DNA of 64,000 nucleotides, from NCBI GenBank assembly GCA_001792895.1, contig MARA01000005.1:2046001-2110000 (forward strand), in the 5' to 3' direction. The position numbers were made by a program, and so were the translations under genes. Source of the stretch: Lentinus brumalis. Its lineage: Eukaryota; Basidiomycota; Agaricomycetes; Polyporales; Polyporaceae. Under the pieces are notes generated by a model. That model worked only from the letters and a program-made list of their open reading frames with translations. It had not been told where the DNA came from and did no database searches. Below, one piece after another: positions 46,072 through 58,097 of the stretch (its first letter is position 1; each line of letters begins with the position of its first letter).

Positions 46072-47142
46072 TTGTATCGTTAGCATGTTTGTCTACGTAC
46101 CGTTCCACTTGCTTTGTAGGCGGCCTGGCTGCAATGATGACACGATTGCACGACCGAACGGTTCATGTGTCCACTGCCTGCTGAGGATATGTCATGTCTC
46201 GTGTCTCTGTTTGGCACTTGGACTCGCTTCAGGAGCGACGCAAAATTGTCTCCCTATTCGTGTGAGCCGACCCGCCAAGTGCTCTCGACAATAAGATTTT
46301 CAAGGTTCCCAGTAGGTGCCACTAAGTATAGTCTGTCCCAGTACTACGCAGGCTGAGCGCTGAGGAACGCGTCATACTGGTACTAGTACTGTACATAATC
46401 GGTTGCCTCGAGGCCGGTCAGTGTTTGGCATGGAGCGTGATGGTCTCCCCTTTGATCAAGTAAGTTGTGTGTGGTCAATGACCTGCTGCAGTCGACCCTT
46501 CCCGAATTCGTGGTCAACTTGGCCTCTGGTAGTCTGTGCTGGTGAAATAGGAGGCGGGAGTTCTTGACGCTGATTGCAATTTCAGGAACGGAACATAAGT
46601 GAATTTACGCACACTGCCACTCATCAACGAGCCGGAGAAGGCCGGCGGCAGAGGGGCTGCCGCCGGCCCAGACGAACCTTCGCTGGCTCCTTCTGACTGC
46701 GCAGGCCCAGCCTCGAGGGCATGTACTCCTCAGTGAGGCCTGGATTTCCGAGCTCCTGTATCGTGCGAGAGGGCGGTAGAAAGGGCAGGCGAGGCTCGCG
46801 GGGGAGGAGTGAGAGGAGACCGCCGGAACTCACATTGATGCCGCGGATCCGGCGGAGTGGGACGGCGGGCGACGTCTCTGTCGAGGTCGAGCGTCTTTAG
46901 CCGCCGGGCTGCCTTCGTCTCCGCGATTATATACCCTCATCACATTCGCCCGTTAAAGCTCCTTCGGCTTCTTTGCAACACATCCTTACTCTCTTTCCAC
47001 GCTCTTCCGCCCTCCCTCCGCTCTCTTCTCCTTACCATCATCTCCTTCGCCCGTCCCCGCTGCCGCCCACGACGTCCTCGGCCCCTCCTCTCGACGGTCC
47101 TCTCTTGCTGCCTCTCAGCGACTCAGCCAGCTGCGTCTTGCC
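46072..47142. other. 1.1-kb region between P2 and the Zn2Cys6 gene
   Basis: The left half is P2 3' flank. A GC-rich hairpin lies at 46640-46668. A minus-strand frame (46833-46624) contains ELGNPGLTEEYMPSRLGL after a possible intron with a GTGAGT donor. It has a protein-like look, but I find no ATG in frame upstream and do not call a gene. The right part is pyrimidine-rich leader of the Zn2Cys6 gene. Confidence 0.4.
46640..46668. other. 12-bp perfect GC hairpin
   Basis: Arms GGCCGGCGGCAG and CTGCCGCCGGCC with a 5-nt loop. It could fold in RNA of either strand. It is not followed by a U-run, and this is not a bacterial genome, so it is not called a terminator. Confidence 0.6.
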
Positions 47143-50100
47143 ATGGCTTCTCCGACGGCTTCTCAGCCGTCTCCCCTCGGTAGCAATCCCCCGGCCTCCC
47201 AATCTGTCTCCCCGAACGTCACCTTCGCAGACCCCCAAGATCGCGCGAGGGCCCCAGAATCTGACCAGGTATCCGTGGCCTTCGTCAAGGGTGGCAAGCG
47301 GAAGCGGCTGAGCAAGGTACGTACAGTCACTGCGGCCAGTTGATATTGCCGCCCATGCCGCCCCGTCCAGGCCTGCGACGCTTGCCACAAGAGCAAACGG
47401 CGATGCGATGGCACAGGTAAGCAGCCTCGTATCATTCATACACTCCGCTCTCATCACGTTTCTTGTGTAGCTCCGTGCAGCAACTGGTGAATTTCTCGCA
47501 TCTTAGAGCATATCCTTCTCTCTCCTCGGGCGGAGCACGTGGTCCGCGAGCCGGACCAATGTTGCTCTGCTATTTAGATCGTCCAAGGGTCATTTGAATG
47601 ACGATCCGATGGACATAGGTCGCAGCCCTGATAACAATCAGAGGGACTGTCCAGGCGTCATTTCGACATATTTCTCGCCGTCGAGTCTGCCTTCGTGCGT
47701 CGACCGCCGCCGCCATGGCCCGATGTCGTGCACGCAGGCTAGTGACTCAATGTGCTCTTTGGTACCGCCTCCCGGCGCCCGCTGGACCACCTCGCTTTCG
47801 TCAGAGTTCACGATGTTCACCATTGAGTCGTGGCCAACGTGCTAGTGTCAACGGCCCTCGCCGCAGAAGTACTGGTGGAACTTCGTGCAGCCGTCACTGA
47901 GGCTGCGTCATTGTACCCGCACAACGCGAAGCTGACTTCGTTGCAGCTACTATGCGTCCAAGAACTGCACGTACACCGATGCCGCGGGCCGCCCAGTCCC
48001 CGCACCGAGGAATAACGCCAACCCAGAGCGCCCAGCTGCACCTGTTGCAACTGCAACGGTGTGTGCTCTCCGACATATCCGCACTGTATCACACTGACGG
48101 ACTGCTCTCAGACTATCTCAGCAGCCGAGGCTCCTCCATGGGCCGGACAGGCGACACTTGCAACCCCGACCGTTCCCCAGCAGACGGCTGCTGAACGCGA
48201 TCCATCGACCAAACGATCACGGAAGGGCCCAGGCGCCCCGGATAGCAGTCCTCCGATGGGCAGTGCATCCCCAGAAGCCGCCGCGCCGCCGCTGGATCCC
48301 GCTATGGCGCACGAGCTTGTTAACAGTCCGTATGCACCGTAAGTTATGCTGGGTTCATCACTGAATTGTCACCGTCTGCCAGTCTTCTTCGCGCACTGCA
48401 ACCCTCAACGCATGATTATCCACAAGCCCTCGTTTATCGCAGACTTTGGTTTGAACAAGGTCCCGTACTATCTGCTCTTGGCCGTTTGCGCTCTCGCCGC
48501 GCCGCTCTGCAAGTCAATCGCGAACAAGGCGTCTCATCCGCGCCTCGCTGGCGTGCCCTTCTTCCAGAACGCCCTTGCTTTGATGTTCGACAATTCGGGG
48601 AGGCTACTCAGTGAGCCAACCGTCAGTACGGCGCAGGCGCTTTGTCTGCTCGAGATGCATGAGATAGCGGCCAGTCACTCATGGACGCGTCATTTCCGCT
48701 ACTTTGGTATGTCTCACTACTGCTCTGGTCTTCCCTCAACTGACCCGTCGTCTACTGCAGAGCTGGCGCTTCAAGTGCTCGAGGGAAGCCTGCATGTAGA
48801 CCGGCCGGACGACTCGGGGCCGTCTTCGCCGTCGGACCCGGACGCCGTTATGCATTTTATCGACCGCGAGTGCGCGCGGCGATGCTTCTGGCTCATTCAA
48901 CTGATGGCGTGGATCAGCCACATCTACACCCATCGGGGAGTCCGGCCGCGAATGGCCGAGCTCGCGAACATAGTACGGTTGCCCATCGACGAGACGACGT
49001 TTGAGCTCGCATCGCTCACTACATCAGCTAGTGAGTGCACGCGTGCGGGTTTGGCGGCTTGATGCTGATACCACTCGATAACCGCAGCGTCCGAATACAT
49101 GCGGCGCCCTGCACCGAGGACGAGGTACGCTTCGCAATTCGGACACGTCCTCCGAGTGTTGGAAATCTACCACAACGTTGAGACGGTGCTCAGTATGTGG
49201 TCGCCTCCGATACGTCAGGACTCGGCATTGACGTACTTCCCGCAGCTAACCAGGAAGGGCCGGCTCGGTTAGCGGACATCACACCGCTTCGGAAGGAACT
49301 GGATGTGAGCTCGGTTCATTCGTTGTCGTTCAGTCAGTACTCATTACAGACCACAGGAATGGGCAGCATCCTTGCCTAGCCATCTCCAATTCACCGAGGA
49401 CAACTTGGAGACGCAGATAACCATGTTCGAGACCTCTTCAAACTCTGGGGCATGGTGCTTCTGCTTCATGCACGCGTTGCATCCATGCTGCCACCTTGCA
49501 ATCCTCGAGGTGCGCTTCCTATCTTCAGCTGCGACCGCCGAGGCCGCTATTCTTATTGCCCCACATTTGGAACTGAACCTTGGCTTGACAGGGCGAGGGG
49601 AAACTGGGGGATCCAATTCCCTGGGTCCGCAACCAACTGAATCTGATATTCAACGCCGCCGGTACACGAGCCAAGACTTCGATTCTGTGTACGTACCCGT
49701 CTTCTCTGTTACCGCCGGCATGTATCTGATAACGAGGTATACGTAATGCGTGCGATCAGCGGCGTGTGCGCTCTGGGTCAGTCTGCCTCCCGTTCCTGAT
49801 GCCAAACTCAGTTTACTCACCGCCGGCCGGGATTACAGTCATACAGCAAGTACAGCGGCGATGACCCCCAAATACACGTGTGGGATCGCGATTTCGAGAA
49901 GCTCTGGGGGTTCAAGGTCGTCGCGGTCGCCGAGCAGTGGCGGCAGAGCCAGGCAAAGGACAAGGAACGTGCTCAGGTAGTCGCGCAGCAACAGCAACAG
50001 CTCCAGCAACAGATGTATCAGCCGCGGGAGCCGAAGTCCAGCTCAAACTCGCCGACGTCGTCGCACTCGTCTCCCGGCCTCGGGGTGCACATCCAGGCGG

Positions 50101-50486
50101 GTGCGCAGCCGTACGAAGCCCGCAGAGAAGGGGGCAACCCCCGCGCGCTTCTCCGGTCGCACATGTCCATGTCGGACCTCGAGAGCGTCGCGTACTCCCA
50201 TGCGCATGCGCACGCAAACTCCGCAAATGCACATACCAACCTGCCGTCGCTGAAGGCGAGCGGGCTCCTGGACTCATGGAAGCCGCCTTCGGACGCGTTT
50301 GCCAGCTCGCTCTCGCTCGGGGCACAGAACGGGCCACAGAACGTCACGCAGCTCAGGGAGGCTCCGCCAGGGCGGGCGCAGGTGCAGATGCAGATGCAAA
50401 TGCAGCAAAACCAGGGTTCCATGCCTCCGGCTGCTGTCCCAACGAATCTCAACTGGTTGGTGGACTCCGGCGGCGGACGGTTCTAG
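47143..50486 (+). CDS. Zn2Cys6 fungal transcription factor
   Basis: The start is MASPTASQPSPLGS. A basic KGGKRKRLSK leads to the binuclear zinc cluster, split over three exons: ACDACHKSKRRCDG, TAPCSNC, then CYYASKNCTYTDAAGRPVP, with all six cysteines. The fungal-specific regulatory (MHR) domain follows from about 48380: VFFAHCNPQRMIIHKPSF, YYLLLAVCALAAPLCKS, FFQNALALMFDNSG, TAQALCLLEMHEIA and CARRCFWLIQLMAWIS. The C-terminal part has a Gln-rich tract, a Ser-rich segment and a His/Ala repeat, ending WLVDSGGGRF. The intron inside the cluster (about 47487-47946) is ~460 nt, far longer than the others. It is a nuclear sequence-specific regulator, probably binding CGG/CCG half-sites; targets unknown. 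Confidence 0.9.
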
Positions 50487-50889
50487 GCTTTCAGACCCTC
50501 AGACGACGAGGAGGATGCCGCTGCAGTGTACATAGGAAATCATCCCGGCCGCCACGGGGTACTTTGTGGTTTTGAATACGGTATGGACTTGCTGTGCTTG
50601 CTTGGTGCGATCAGAGGCGCGAGGTCTGTATCGGTCATTTGACTGTGCAGGCAGGGCGAGTTGTTTCGTTCAAGTACTTCTAGTCAGCTATTGGGTCAAG
50701 GCCGTGCTTGGGTATATGTAGTATGTCCTCGTATAATACTATACATTATGCGTACCGACAACCCGCCGCAGCATGGCGGCGGTCGGGTTCATCGGTCGAT
50801 GCTCTGTCCGCAACTACAGAGTCCGTGACGGAGAGCGGAGCGATATGGATTGGCAGCGAGAGAGTGCGGCACTGGAATAATGGAGGGCT
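50487..50889. other. Convergent 3' region between the Zn2Cys6 gene and VMA10
   Basis: 403 bp of 3' flanks; no gene or RNA recognised. Confidence 0.5.
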
Positions 50890-51430
50890 CTACCCGAGCT
50901 TCGTGAGGTTACGGTGGAGCTCGGGCTTGACGAGTACGACACGGTCGAGGAGCTTCTGGACCACCTTGTCCTTGTTGCTCTCATACTGCGCGCGGATCTC
51001 CTGCTGCTTAACCGCGGTTTCTTTGTCTACAGAAACCTGAGCTGCCTGGGTGGTGCCTGCATGCTATACCGCCAGGAAGGAGAATCAGCCTGCGAGCACG
51101 GATGATATCATAGTAACGGGACGCACCGACGCCTCGAACGCCTTGAACTCCTGATCTTTGGACGCCTTGTACGCCTCTATCTCCTTCGCAGCCTCCGAAC
51201 GCGCATCTTTGAGCCTCTGGACCCGATCTGCGATGCAAGGACGGGGTGAGCAACGGCAGCCTAGCACGAAACCACGGGAGAGTGCGGACATTGGCGGGCC
51301 TGCTGCACGACCTTCGCGGCCTCCTTCTCGGCCTCAAGGAGTGCTTGAATGTTCTGTGCCTGCTGTCCGGCCTTTACATATCGTTTCAGCCGTCGAATGC
51401 AGCGTACCAAGGGGAGAGGAGACCGACCAT
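50890..51430 (-). CDS. VMA10: V-type proton ATPase subunit G
   Basis: Four exons (51428-51430, 51290-51371, 51127-51227, 50890-51063) give 119 residues, the normal length. Exon 1 is only the ATG. The protein reads AGQQAQNIQALLEAEKEAAK, VVQQARQYRVQRLKDARSEA, AKEIEAYKASKDQEFKAFEA, HAGTTQAAQVSVDKETAVKQ and ends RVVLVKPELHRNLTKLG. It is a single long charged helix, as expected for the peripheral stalk that pairs with subunit E in the V1 sector. It is head to head with PTA1 across 214 bp (51431-51644). Confidence 0.95.
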
Positions 51431-51644
51431 GATGCTCGAGTGCAAGGACGAATTCAGACTCCGCCGCCTCTGACGCGCTGAAGCCTTGGGCTGAGCTTGT
51501 TGAACTTGGCGCTGTGGATCTGGGACGGCGGACCGCGGCACTCATTCCCTGCTGTACCCCTCTGCTTCGCTCACTGTCTGCGCAGACTTGCACATCGTGC
51601 TAGCCACCACGACAAAAGCCTCGCACTCAAACACGGCCTGAAAG

Positions 51645-54600
51645 ATGGCCGCGAACGCCGCCGCCGTCGACCCGCTGTCGCAGTTGTCTGCGGCACTCGC
51701 TGCACCTGCCGACTCGCAGGAGCAGGCCGACCTGCTCGCGACCTTGCGCGAATCCCTCGAGAACCACCCGAGTCTGTCCATCCTATGCTCCACACTCATC
51801 AAGACGCTCTCGGGCTCGGGGGACTCGCTCGTGAAGCGATGGGTGCTCGACCTCCTGCACTACGCCATATGCAAGTCGAATTTGAGTCTAGAAGCACGCA
51901 CACAGCGTGCGTTATACTTTCGCCTTGCTGTACCATGAATAGACATGTTAATGCTGGGATTTGACGCGCTTCTAGTGGCGGACCAGTCCCTGGAGATGCT
52001 GTTTGGCCTGCTGAACGACCCGAATGTCAACACAGTGAAGGTCGCCGTGCAGTGCTTCCCGACGGTGTACGCGCTCCTGTTCCGCACTTTGTGAGTTACA
52101 AGCATGGTACGAGTTCCGTGAGGTGTGGTCCCTAACGGTTGCAAAGGTGCCTGAACCGCAATCACCGCAAACCCTGGGACATCCTCTCACAAGCGAAAAT
52201 GCGGATCCTCGAGATGGTGTGGGCACCAAACGTCAACAATGGTGTCAGGCTAGCGGCCATCAAGTTCGCGCAAAGGGTTATCCTCGTACAGACTCGCGGA
52301 ATCAACGACCCTAGGGTATGCTCCCATCTTCGTGACCGAGCGCTGCTACTCACTACATCTTGCACATAGCTCCAGAACAAGGACGACCCCAACCTCAACA
52401 TGATCCCCTCGGACCATCCCTTCATGCCGATACAGGTCTTGGAGACAGAGGGGATGAAGCTCCTCGAGGGTATCATAAACACACTGTACTCCAGCAAGTG
52501 AGTCCGCTCAGTCTTTGCCGAGGATATATGGCTGATTCACCCCATCCTAGCAATCCTGACATGTTGTCGGCCATCCTGAACAGCTGGGCGAACCTTCTCA
52601 AGAAGCGTCCCGCTCTCACCGAGTGGGTGTTGCAGAGTCTGACGCAGTGGACACCTGTGAAGCTGGAGGGCCTTCCAGCTTCCGCCACCCGGAGTATAGA
52701 GAAAAGCGTTCGAATTCTGCTCACACATATATCGCGGTCAGTTCCCCTTCAGGTGACTGTTGTTACTCCGACTCATCCCGAGCAGGACTCCGCAAGGGCA
52801 ACCCTTCCTCCCTGCGATTCAAGCTGCCCTTGCAAATCAAGCTATCCGCATGGAACAGGCGCTGGCAGCGGAGAAGGCTCGCAAGGCCGAAGCAGCGGAG
52901 GCCAGCCGGAAACGTCAAACGGCAGCAACTCCCGTAGTGGATGGCCCGGATGCCAAGCGAGTCAAACTCGAGCAAGATGCTCCAACCGCGGGCTTCGACT
53001 TCAGCGCCCTCCCTGCGAATCTGGTCACGGACCTCATAGTCGCGAACTTGCAGGCTTTCACCGAGAATGCTCTCATCGGCCTTGTCCAAGCGTATCGACA
53101 CAAGAAGACGGCTGTCCCCACTGCAATTCCCGGCCTCTCACCAACACCTCCCCCAGCCGGTCCGTCCAGGACAATTCATGTCGAGCCACCCACCCCGACT
53201 CCACCACCGAGTGCGCCTCGGATACCACCTTCCGAGCCGCGTGCTGATCGTGACCGCAAACCTAAGTCCGCCTCCCCGCCTCCTCCTGCACCTGTTGTTG
53301 TCAAGCAAGAGCCCCTGGATCCTCTGAAGATGGACATCGACGACGAAGAGATCGAGTACGAGCCTGACAAACTGAACCTTGAGGTATTTGATCAGAAACT
53401 ATTTCCTTGTCAAGAAATTCTAAACTTGAGGTGCAGATGTCTGGAGGCGCAGATCCTGCAGACGAGGCGGACGCAGCACTGGATCACGAGATGGAGGTCG
53501 CGGAGCTACCTCTCACAGATATCACAATCCCAGCAGCTCGTGAGCTCGACGCTGACGATCGCGAAGTCCTTATGCGTAAAGCCATCACCCGAATACGGGA
53601 AGGTGCAAAGGAACTCGTCTCGCACGAAGCGCTGCTCGACGCGGCAGACGCTCAGACGCTGAGGACAACGCCTGCAGATATGTGGATGCTCCTCCTTGTA
53701 CGCATGGTCACTCGTGTCGTTGATCCTTTTGCTGGGGACGCGCCGACAGAGGAAGCCAAGTCAGAGGAGAACTCTGTCAGCAACCGGTCCGAAATCTACG
53801 AGCGTCAGGACCGTCTGCGGCATGCTCTTTGCGAGTACATCATGGCTGACTTCTCCGGACGGTATGTCAGATGAATGATTGACGAGGGATTCTGCAGTCT
53901 GAATATGGTGCAGGATACGACTTGCCACGACCTGGATGAACGAGGAGTGGTACAACGACCGGGTGCGGCAAACGCAAGACCCCAATTGGGTATGTCTTCA
54001 ATGTTCTTCGTCGCTTGCCTCCTGGACTCACTTTGGACAGCAACCCAACTACGAGACCTGGTTGAATCAGATCGTAGCGGCGTATCAAACACATGCGGAG
54101 GGCAAGGACAGGACATTCTCACGTTTCCTCCTTGATCTGCCTGATGTCCCGCAAGATGTCCTCAACCTCCTCCGGGAGTCATGTGTTGAGCCTGAACGGT
54201 CTGTCTCGTTTCCTTGTCCCTGATATACCGTTGCTCGGTGAGCTGACCGTGATGGCATAGGCGTCAAATGGGCTTCTCTGCTTTGAGAGAGTTCGTTTCG
54301 CAACGGCCGTCATTACGAGCTGAGGCGATGAACATGCTCCTGGAACTGACAACCCACTCGGACAAGATCACTCGCGGTGCCGCAATCAACACAGTCAAAC
54401 GGTGGATAGATGTGCAGCCCATGTCGGACATGATCCGTGACTTTGCTCTTCAGCTATTGCGCCGACTTCAGTCGCGGCCGAAACCATCTCGGGAAGAAAA
54501 GCCACAGCCAGCACAAGCGAACGGTGCTGATCACGATGAGAATATGGAAGACGGTCAATTGCCTCAGGAGGACATCATCCAGACACCCTACCTCCCAGAG

Positions 54601-55953
54601 CAGCTCGAACTGCCGGCAGTGGACGCCCAGATCCTGCAACATCTGGAGCTCCTCTTCGCACTGTCGACCAAAGTTCCGGAATTCTTGGACGAGTACGTGC
54701 CGACAGCCGAGTCTCAATGCCCCATGACTTATCTTCGCGCCGTCAGAATTTTTGCCGCGTACGGCGGGATGGAGGCCTCGGTACAGGAGACCATTCAGCA
54801 GCTGATTACACCACTCATCCGCGCACTTGGTCCGACACATGGGAAACTACTCACTCTGTTGCGGACGTTCCCACCCGGGGCAGAGTCGCTCGCGTTGCGT
54901 GTACTGAGCATCTTCACAGAGACCGGTCGGCCGAGTGCCCAGCTAGTAGCATTGGTCAAGAGTCTTGTCAAGGAGCGCGATCTCGATGCACGGTTCCTCA
55001 TTCCCATCATCGCGGAGATGGACAAGGTGAGATTCCACTCGAACTCATATGTGCTGTCTCACAGATACTGTCACAGGCGGACATCGTGCGCCATCTTCCG
55101 CGCATCGTGTCTGTGCTCAACGGCACGCCAGAGCCCAAAAATCTCGTGCGCTCAGTCTTCAGCTCGATCGTCACAACGCCGCCGGAAACGTTCGGTAAAG
55201 TTACGTCTAACATGCCGCGCGTGCGGCAGAGCGAGCTGTTGACGCCTGCGGAGCTCATGGTTCTGTTGCACGAGTCTGAGAAGGAGATTGGGCTGAAGAG
55301 CGCCATTGAGGGTGAGCGCACTGTCGGTGACTCGACGGCAGCATGCTAACCCGCTTATGCGCAGCGATTGGGATCTGTTTCTCGATGACTGACATCTTCC
55401 GCTCTGAGATCCTCGCGGTTGTGATGAACCAGCTCGTCGACGAACCAAACCTCCCCACTCTCTTCCTCCGCACAGTACGTCCCCAATCACATCTCTGACT
55501 TGGAGACCCGGATGCTGGTATGTGGTGCGGCCCGCTGACCTTGTGGCATAGGTCATCCAAGCAGTGACGACGTACCGCTCACTGCGCGGTTTCGTTTCGA
55601 CGACGCTGCTGTCGCGGTTGATCACGAAGAAGATTTGGACGAACCCGCACCTGTGGGAAGGGTTCATCCGCTGCGCGAAGCAAATCGCCCCTGCAAGTTT
55701 CGGTGCACTCCTCCAGTTGCCGAAAGAGCAGCTTCGCGAGGTCGTGGAGAAACAGCCGACTCTCAAGGCAGAGCTGCGCGAGTACGTCATGAAGAAGGGC
55801 ACAAACAAGGCCCGAGTGGCGGGATATCTCGACATCTTCGGAGAGGACGATTCGGCCAACACGAGCCAAGAGCAAGATGCAACCCAGAGCGAGGGCTCTA
55901 CGCCCCAACCAGAACCTCTTCCTGCAAACCCGCCGCAAGCTATGGCTGCATGA
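51645..55953 (+). CDS. PTA1: Symplekin / Pta1, mRNA 3'-end processing scaffold
   Basis: Large gene with about ten exons. The N-terminal HEAT-like part (51645-52750) reads SLSILCSTLIKTLSGSGDSL, VKRWVLDLLHYAICKSNLSL, QSLEMLFGLLNDPNVNTVKV and RILEMVWAPNVNNGVRLAAI. A Lys/Arg/Ala coiled segment and a Pro-rich linker (53100-53400) follow, then more helical repeats (MGFSALREFVSQRPSLRAEA, LRALGPTHGKLLTLLRTFPP) and the symplekin C-terminal domain (LPRIVSVLNGTPEPKNLVRS, TPAELMVLLHESEKEIGLKS, TTYRSLRGFVSTTLLSRLIT, LPKEQLREVVEKQPTLKAEL). It holds together the cleavage/polyadenylation factor complex and binds the Ssu72 phosphatase. Exon edges inside the gene were followed only approximately. Confidence 0.9.
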
Positions 55954-56234
55954 GGAGTTACTGTAGTCCATACCTTGTAGAAACCGTCTCTGGTAGTCTT
56001 GCCGTAGCTAGTATCATCGTAGTCATAGTGTACATACATCTCTCTTGCCTTGTCATCCCATCGACACACTGCTCCATCTCTGTGTAAAGTAGCATTACTC
56101 GCGTCTGGAGTCTGAAGTCCTGTAGCATGATCGGACTCGCCACACTCCTCCCCGTGATAGGTACATTAGGTATTATAGCGAGCACGCATGTCATCTTCTT
56201 GAGAGCCGCCTTGCATAGGCTCAGAGGTCGAGTT

Positions 56235-57878
56235 TCAAGTGTCGTCCATAGTGAGGAGCCCTTCGCCGAGCTCGAAGGGTGGAGGAGGATTGTCTGCAAC
56301 CTCCATGGCCGATAGGAGGGTGTCGAGGTCGGGTGTAACGACGAAGCGGCGGTTGACCTCGCCGAGTACGCATAGTCGCTTGTTGGATGAATCCATGTAG
56401 ACAGCATGTTGCAGGAAGGACGGCTGGGTAGCTGCTGTTACCTGCAGATTGACGTTATGTTAGAATACGCTCTACAATTCAGTGAGACATGGATACGCAC
56501 CTCGAGCACAATGCCGTTGGACATGCGCATCTTGACCGCACCGCTCTCGTATATCTCCAGCTGGCCGACGACACCATCGACTTTGGCCTGCTCTGCAGCC
56601 TTTTCTGATGCAGTCGCAGCTCCCGTTGCACCAGGGCCGGCAGCTGGTGGCTTCGTGTCCTCGGCGAAGGTGACTTTCTTCGCAGGGTCCTCGCCTGTAC
56701 CGGGCTCCGCCTTTCCCTTGCCTTTGACATCGGCACTTTGTGGAGGATGGCGTGACTCGAACACCGGGAACGGCTCGGGAAACTGGAAGAAGTACAGACG
56801 TTCTTGTCGGATGTCTGTATCCTGAGCGGGAGGTGAGACACGACTGGCGCGGCGATGATATGTATACGCACCTCTTCTTGTTGTTGCTCCTGATTTGAAG
56901 CGAAGTCGTCTATGATATCCTCTAGTTCCTCCTCCTCCTCGCTTTCGCTGAGGTCGACTGCATTGGCCATGTTGACCTCTTCTTCTGGCTCCTCGCGGTC
57001 GACATCCATGGCTTCGCCAGGTCCTACGCATTGAGGATGTGCTCAGTTTCCACGTTTCCGACGCATACTGGTGACACTCGTACCTTTGTGCTTCACGTCC
57101 GCGCGTGCCGCCCCATCCTCCTTCTTGACCTTCGGTCCTTTCCTCTTCCCCGACTCCCGCTCCTTCCTCAGGCTCTCCGGCGCCATCCAGTCCATCTGCC
57201 TCACATTGTCCATATCCACAATCTCCACCCCATCGTCCGGATCGGAGTAAACGTCCTCCTCGGGCACCTCCCTGTCCTTCTCCTTCTTCAGCGACGGGGC
57301 CGTCGTCTGCGTGAGGCCCACGCCAAGGTTCGCCTTGCTCCCTCCCGGAGGTTGCGGGACGATGGGTGCGAAGTTCGAGCGGGGTGCGCTGCGGCGCCCG
57401 GACATGCCTGCGAGGGCGGGGCCCATGGCGAACGGGCCGCTCGCAGTCATCTCGACTGCTGGGGGCCGGGGCGGGGCGCCCCCACGACCTTCGCCTCCAC
57501 GTCCCCGCCCTCTTCCCCTGCCACGGTCCTCACCCCGTCCACGTCCACGTCCCCGCCCGCGCTCGGAGGATGGCGCGCTGGGTACGGGTTCTTCCTGTGG
57601 GGTTCGGTGTTATGGCGGAAGGAATCAGGTCGCCTCTGAGTCACGCACCTTCTTGGGTTCCCTGAGAGAACGTCAGCTCGCTGGGCCGGAGAGGTGGGTG
57701 CGGGATGTGCTCACTCCTTGACGCGTCGGGCGGGAAGGGTCGGCACGAATTTGAGCTTGTGGGTCCCGAGTCGTGTCACGTCGCTCTGTTTCTTCGCGAG
57801 GCTCGCGATGGCCTTGCCTGTGGTGCCCGAGCCCGATGGCGCGGCGCCGCCGCTTCCTGATGCTTGCTGTTCCGACAT
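56235..57878 (-). CDS. RPC53: RNA polymerase III subunit C4 (RPC53 type)
   Basis: The start is MSEQQASGSGGAAPSGSGTT, then KKQSDVTRLGTHKLKFVPTL. A strongly basic Arg-Gly repeat segment lies around 57500-57590, and an acidic segment (SESEEEEELEDIIDDFASNQ) near 56900-56960. The conserved C-terminal RPC4 domain reads DIRQERLYFFQFPEPFPVFE, VVGQLEIYESGAVKMRMSNG, IVLEV, then SFLQHAVYMDSSNKRLCVLG and NRRFVVTPDLDTLL, ending LLTMDDT at 56235. Rpc4 pairs with Rpc5 in a TFIIF-like module used in Pol III termination and reinitiation. It is head to head with XPT1. Confidence 0.9.
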
Positions 57879-58097
57879 AAGAGCACGGCGAGGAGGACGA
57901 CCGATGATGACTGCAGGACTTGTGCACGGCGCACGCGGTCAGACGCGATCAAGCAGAAGCCAATCTGAGATGAGATCAAGAGAAAACTGTCTAGATCATC
58001 TTATCCGCTGCTCTCATGTCCAAAATGGACGTCCTTGCTATCGAGCGTCCCCTTTCTTCTCCCACTTACTCGTCGATTACAACAGTCGCGCATAGCA
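57879..58097. promoter_or_regulatory. Divergent promoter of RPC53 and XPT1
   Basis: 219 bp between opposing ATG codons. A pyrimidine-rich stretch precedes the XPT1 start. No TATA box seen. Confidence 0.45.

Noticed and set aside
46624..46833. Small minus-strand gene with ELGNPGLTEEYMPSRLGL
   Set aside because: The apparent start is part of a splice-donor-like GTGAGT, no in-frame ATG lies upstream before a stop, and no family is recognised.
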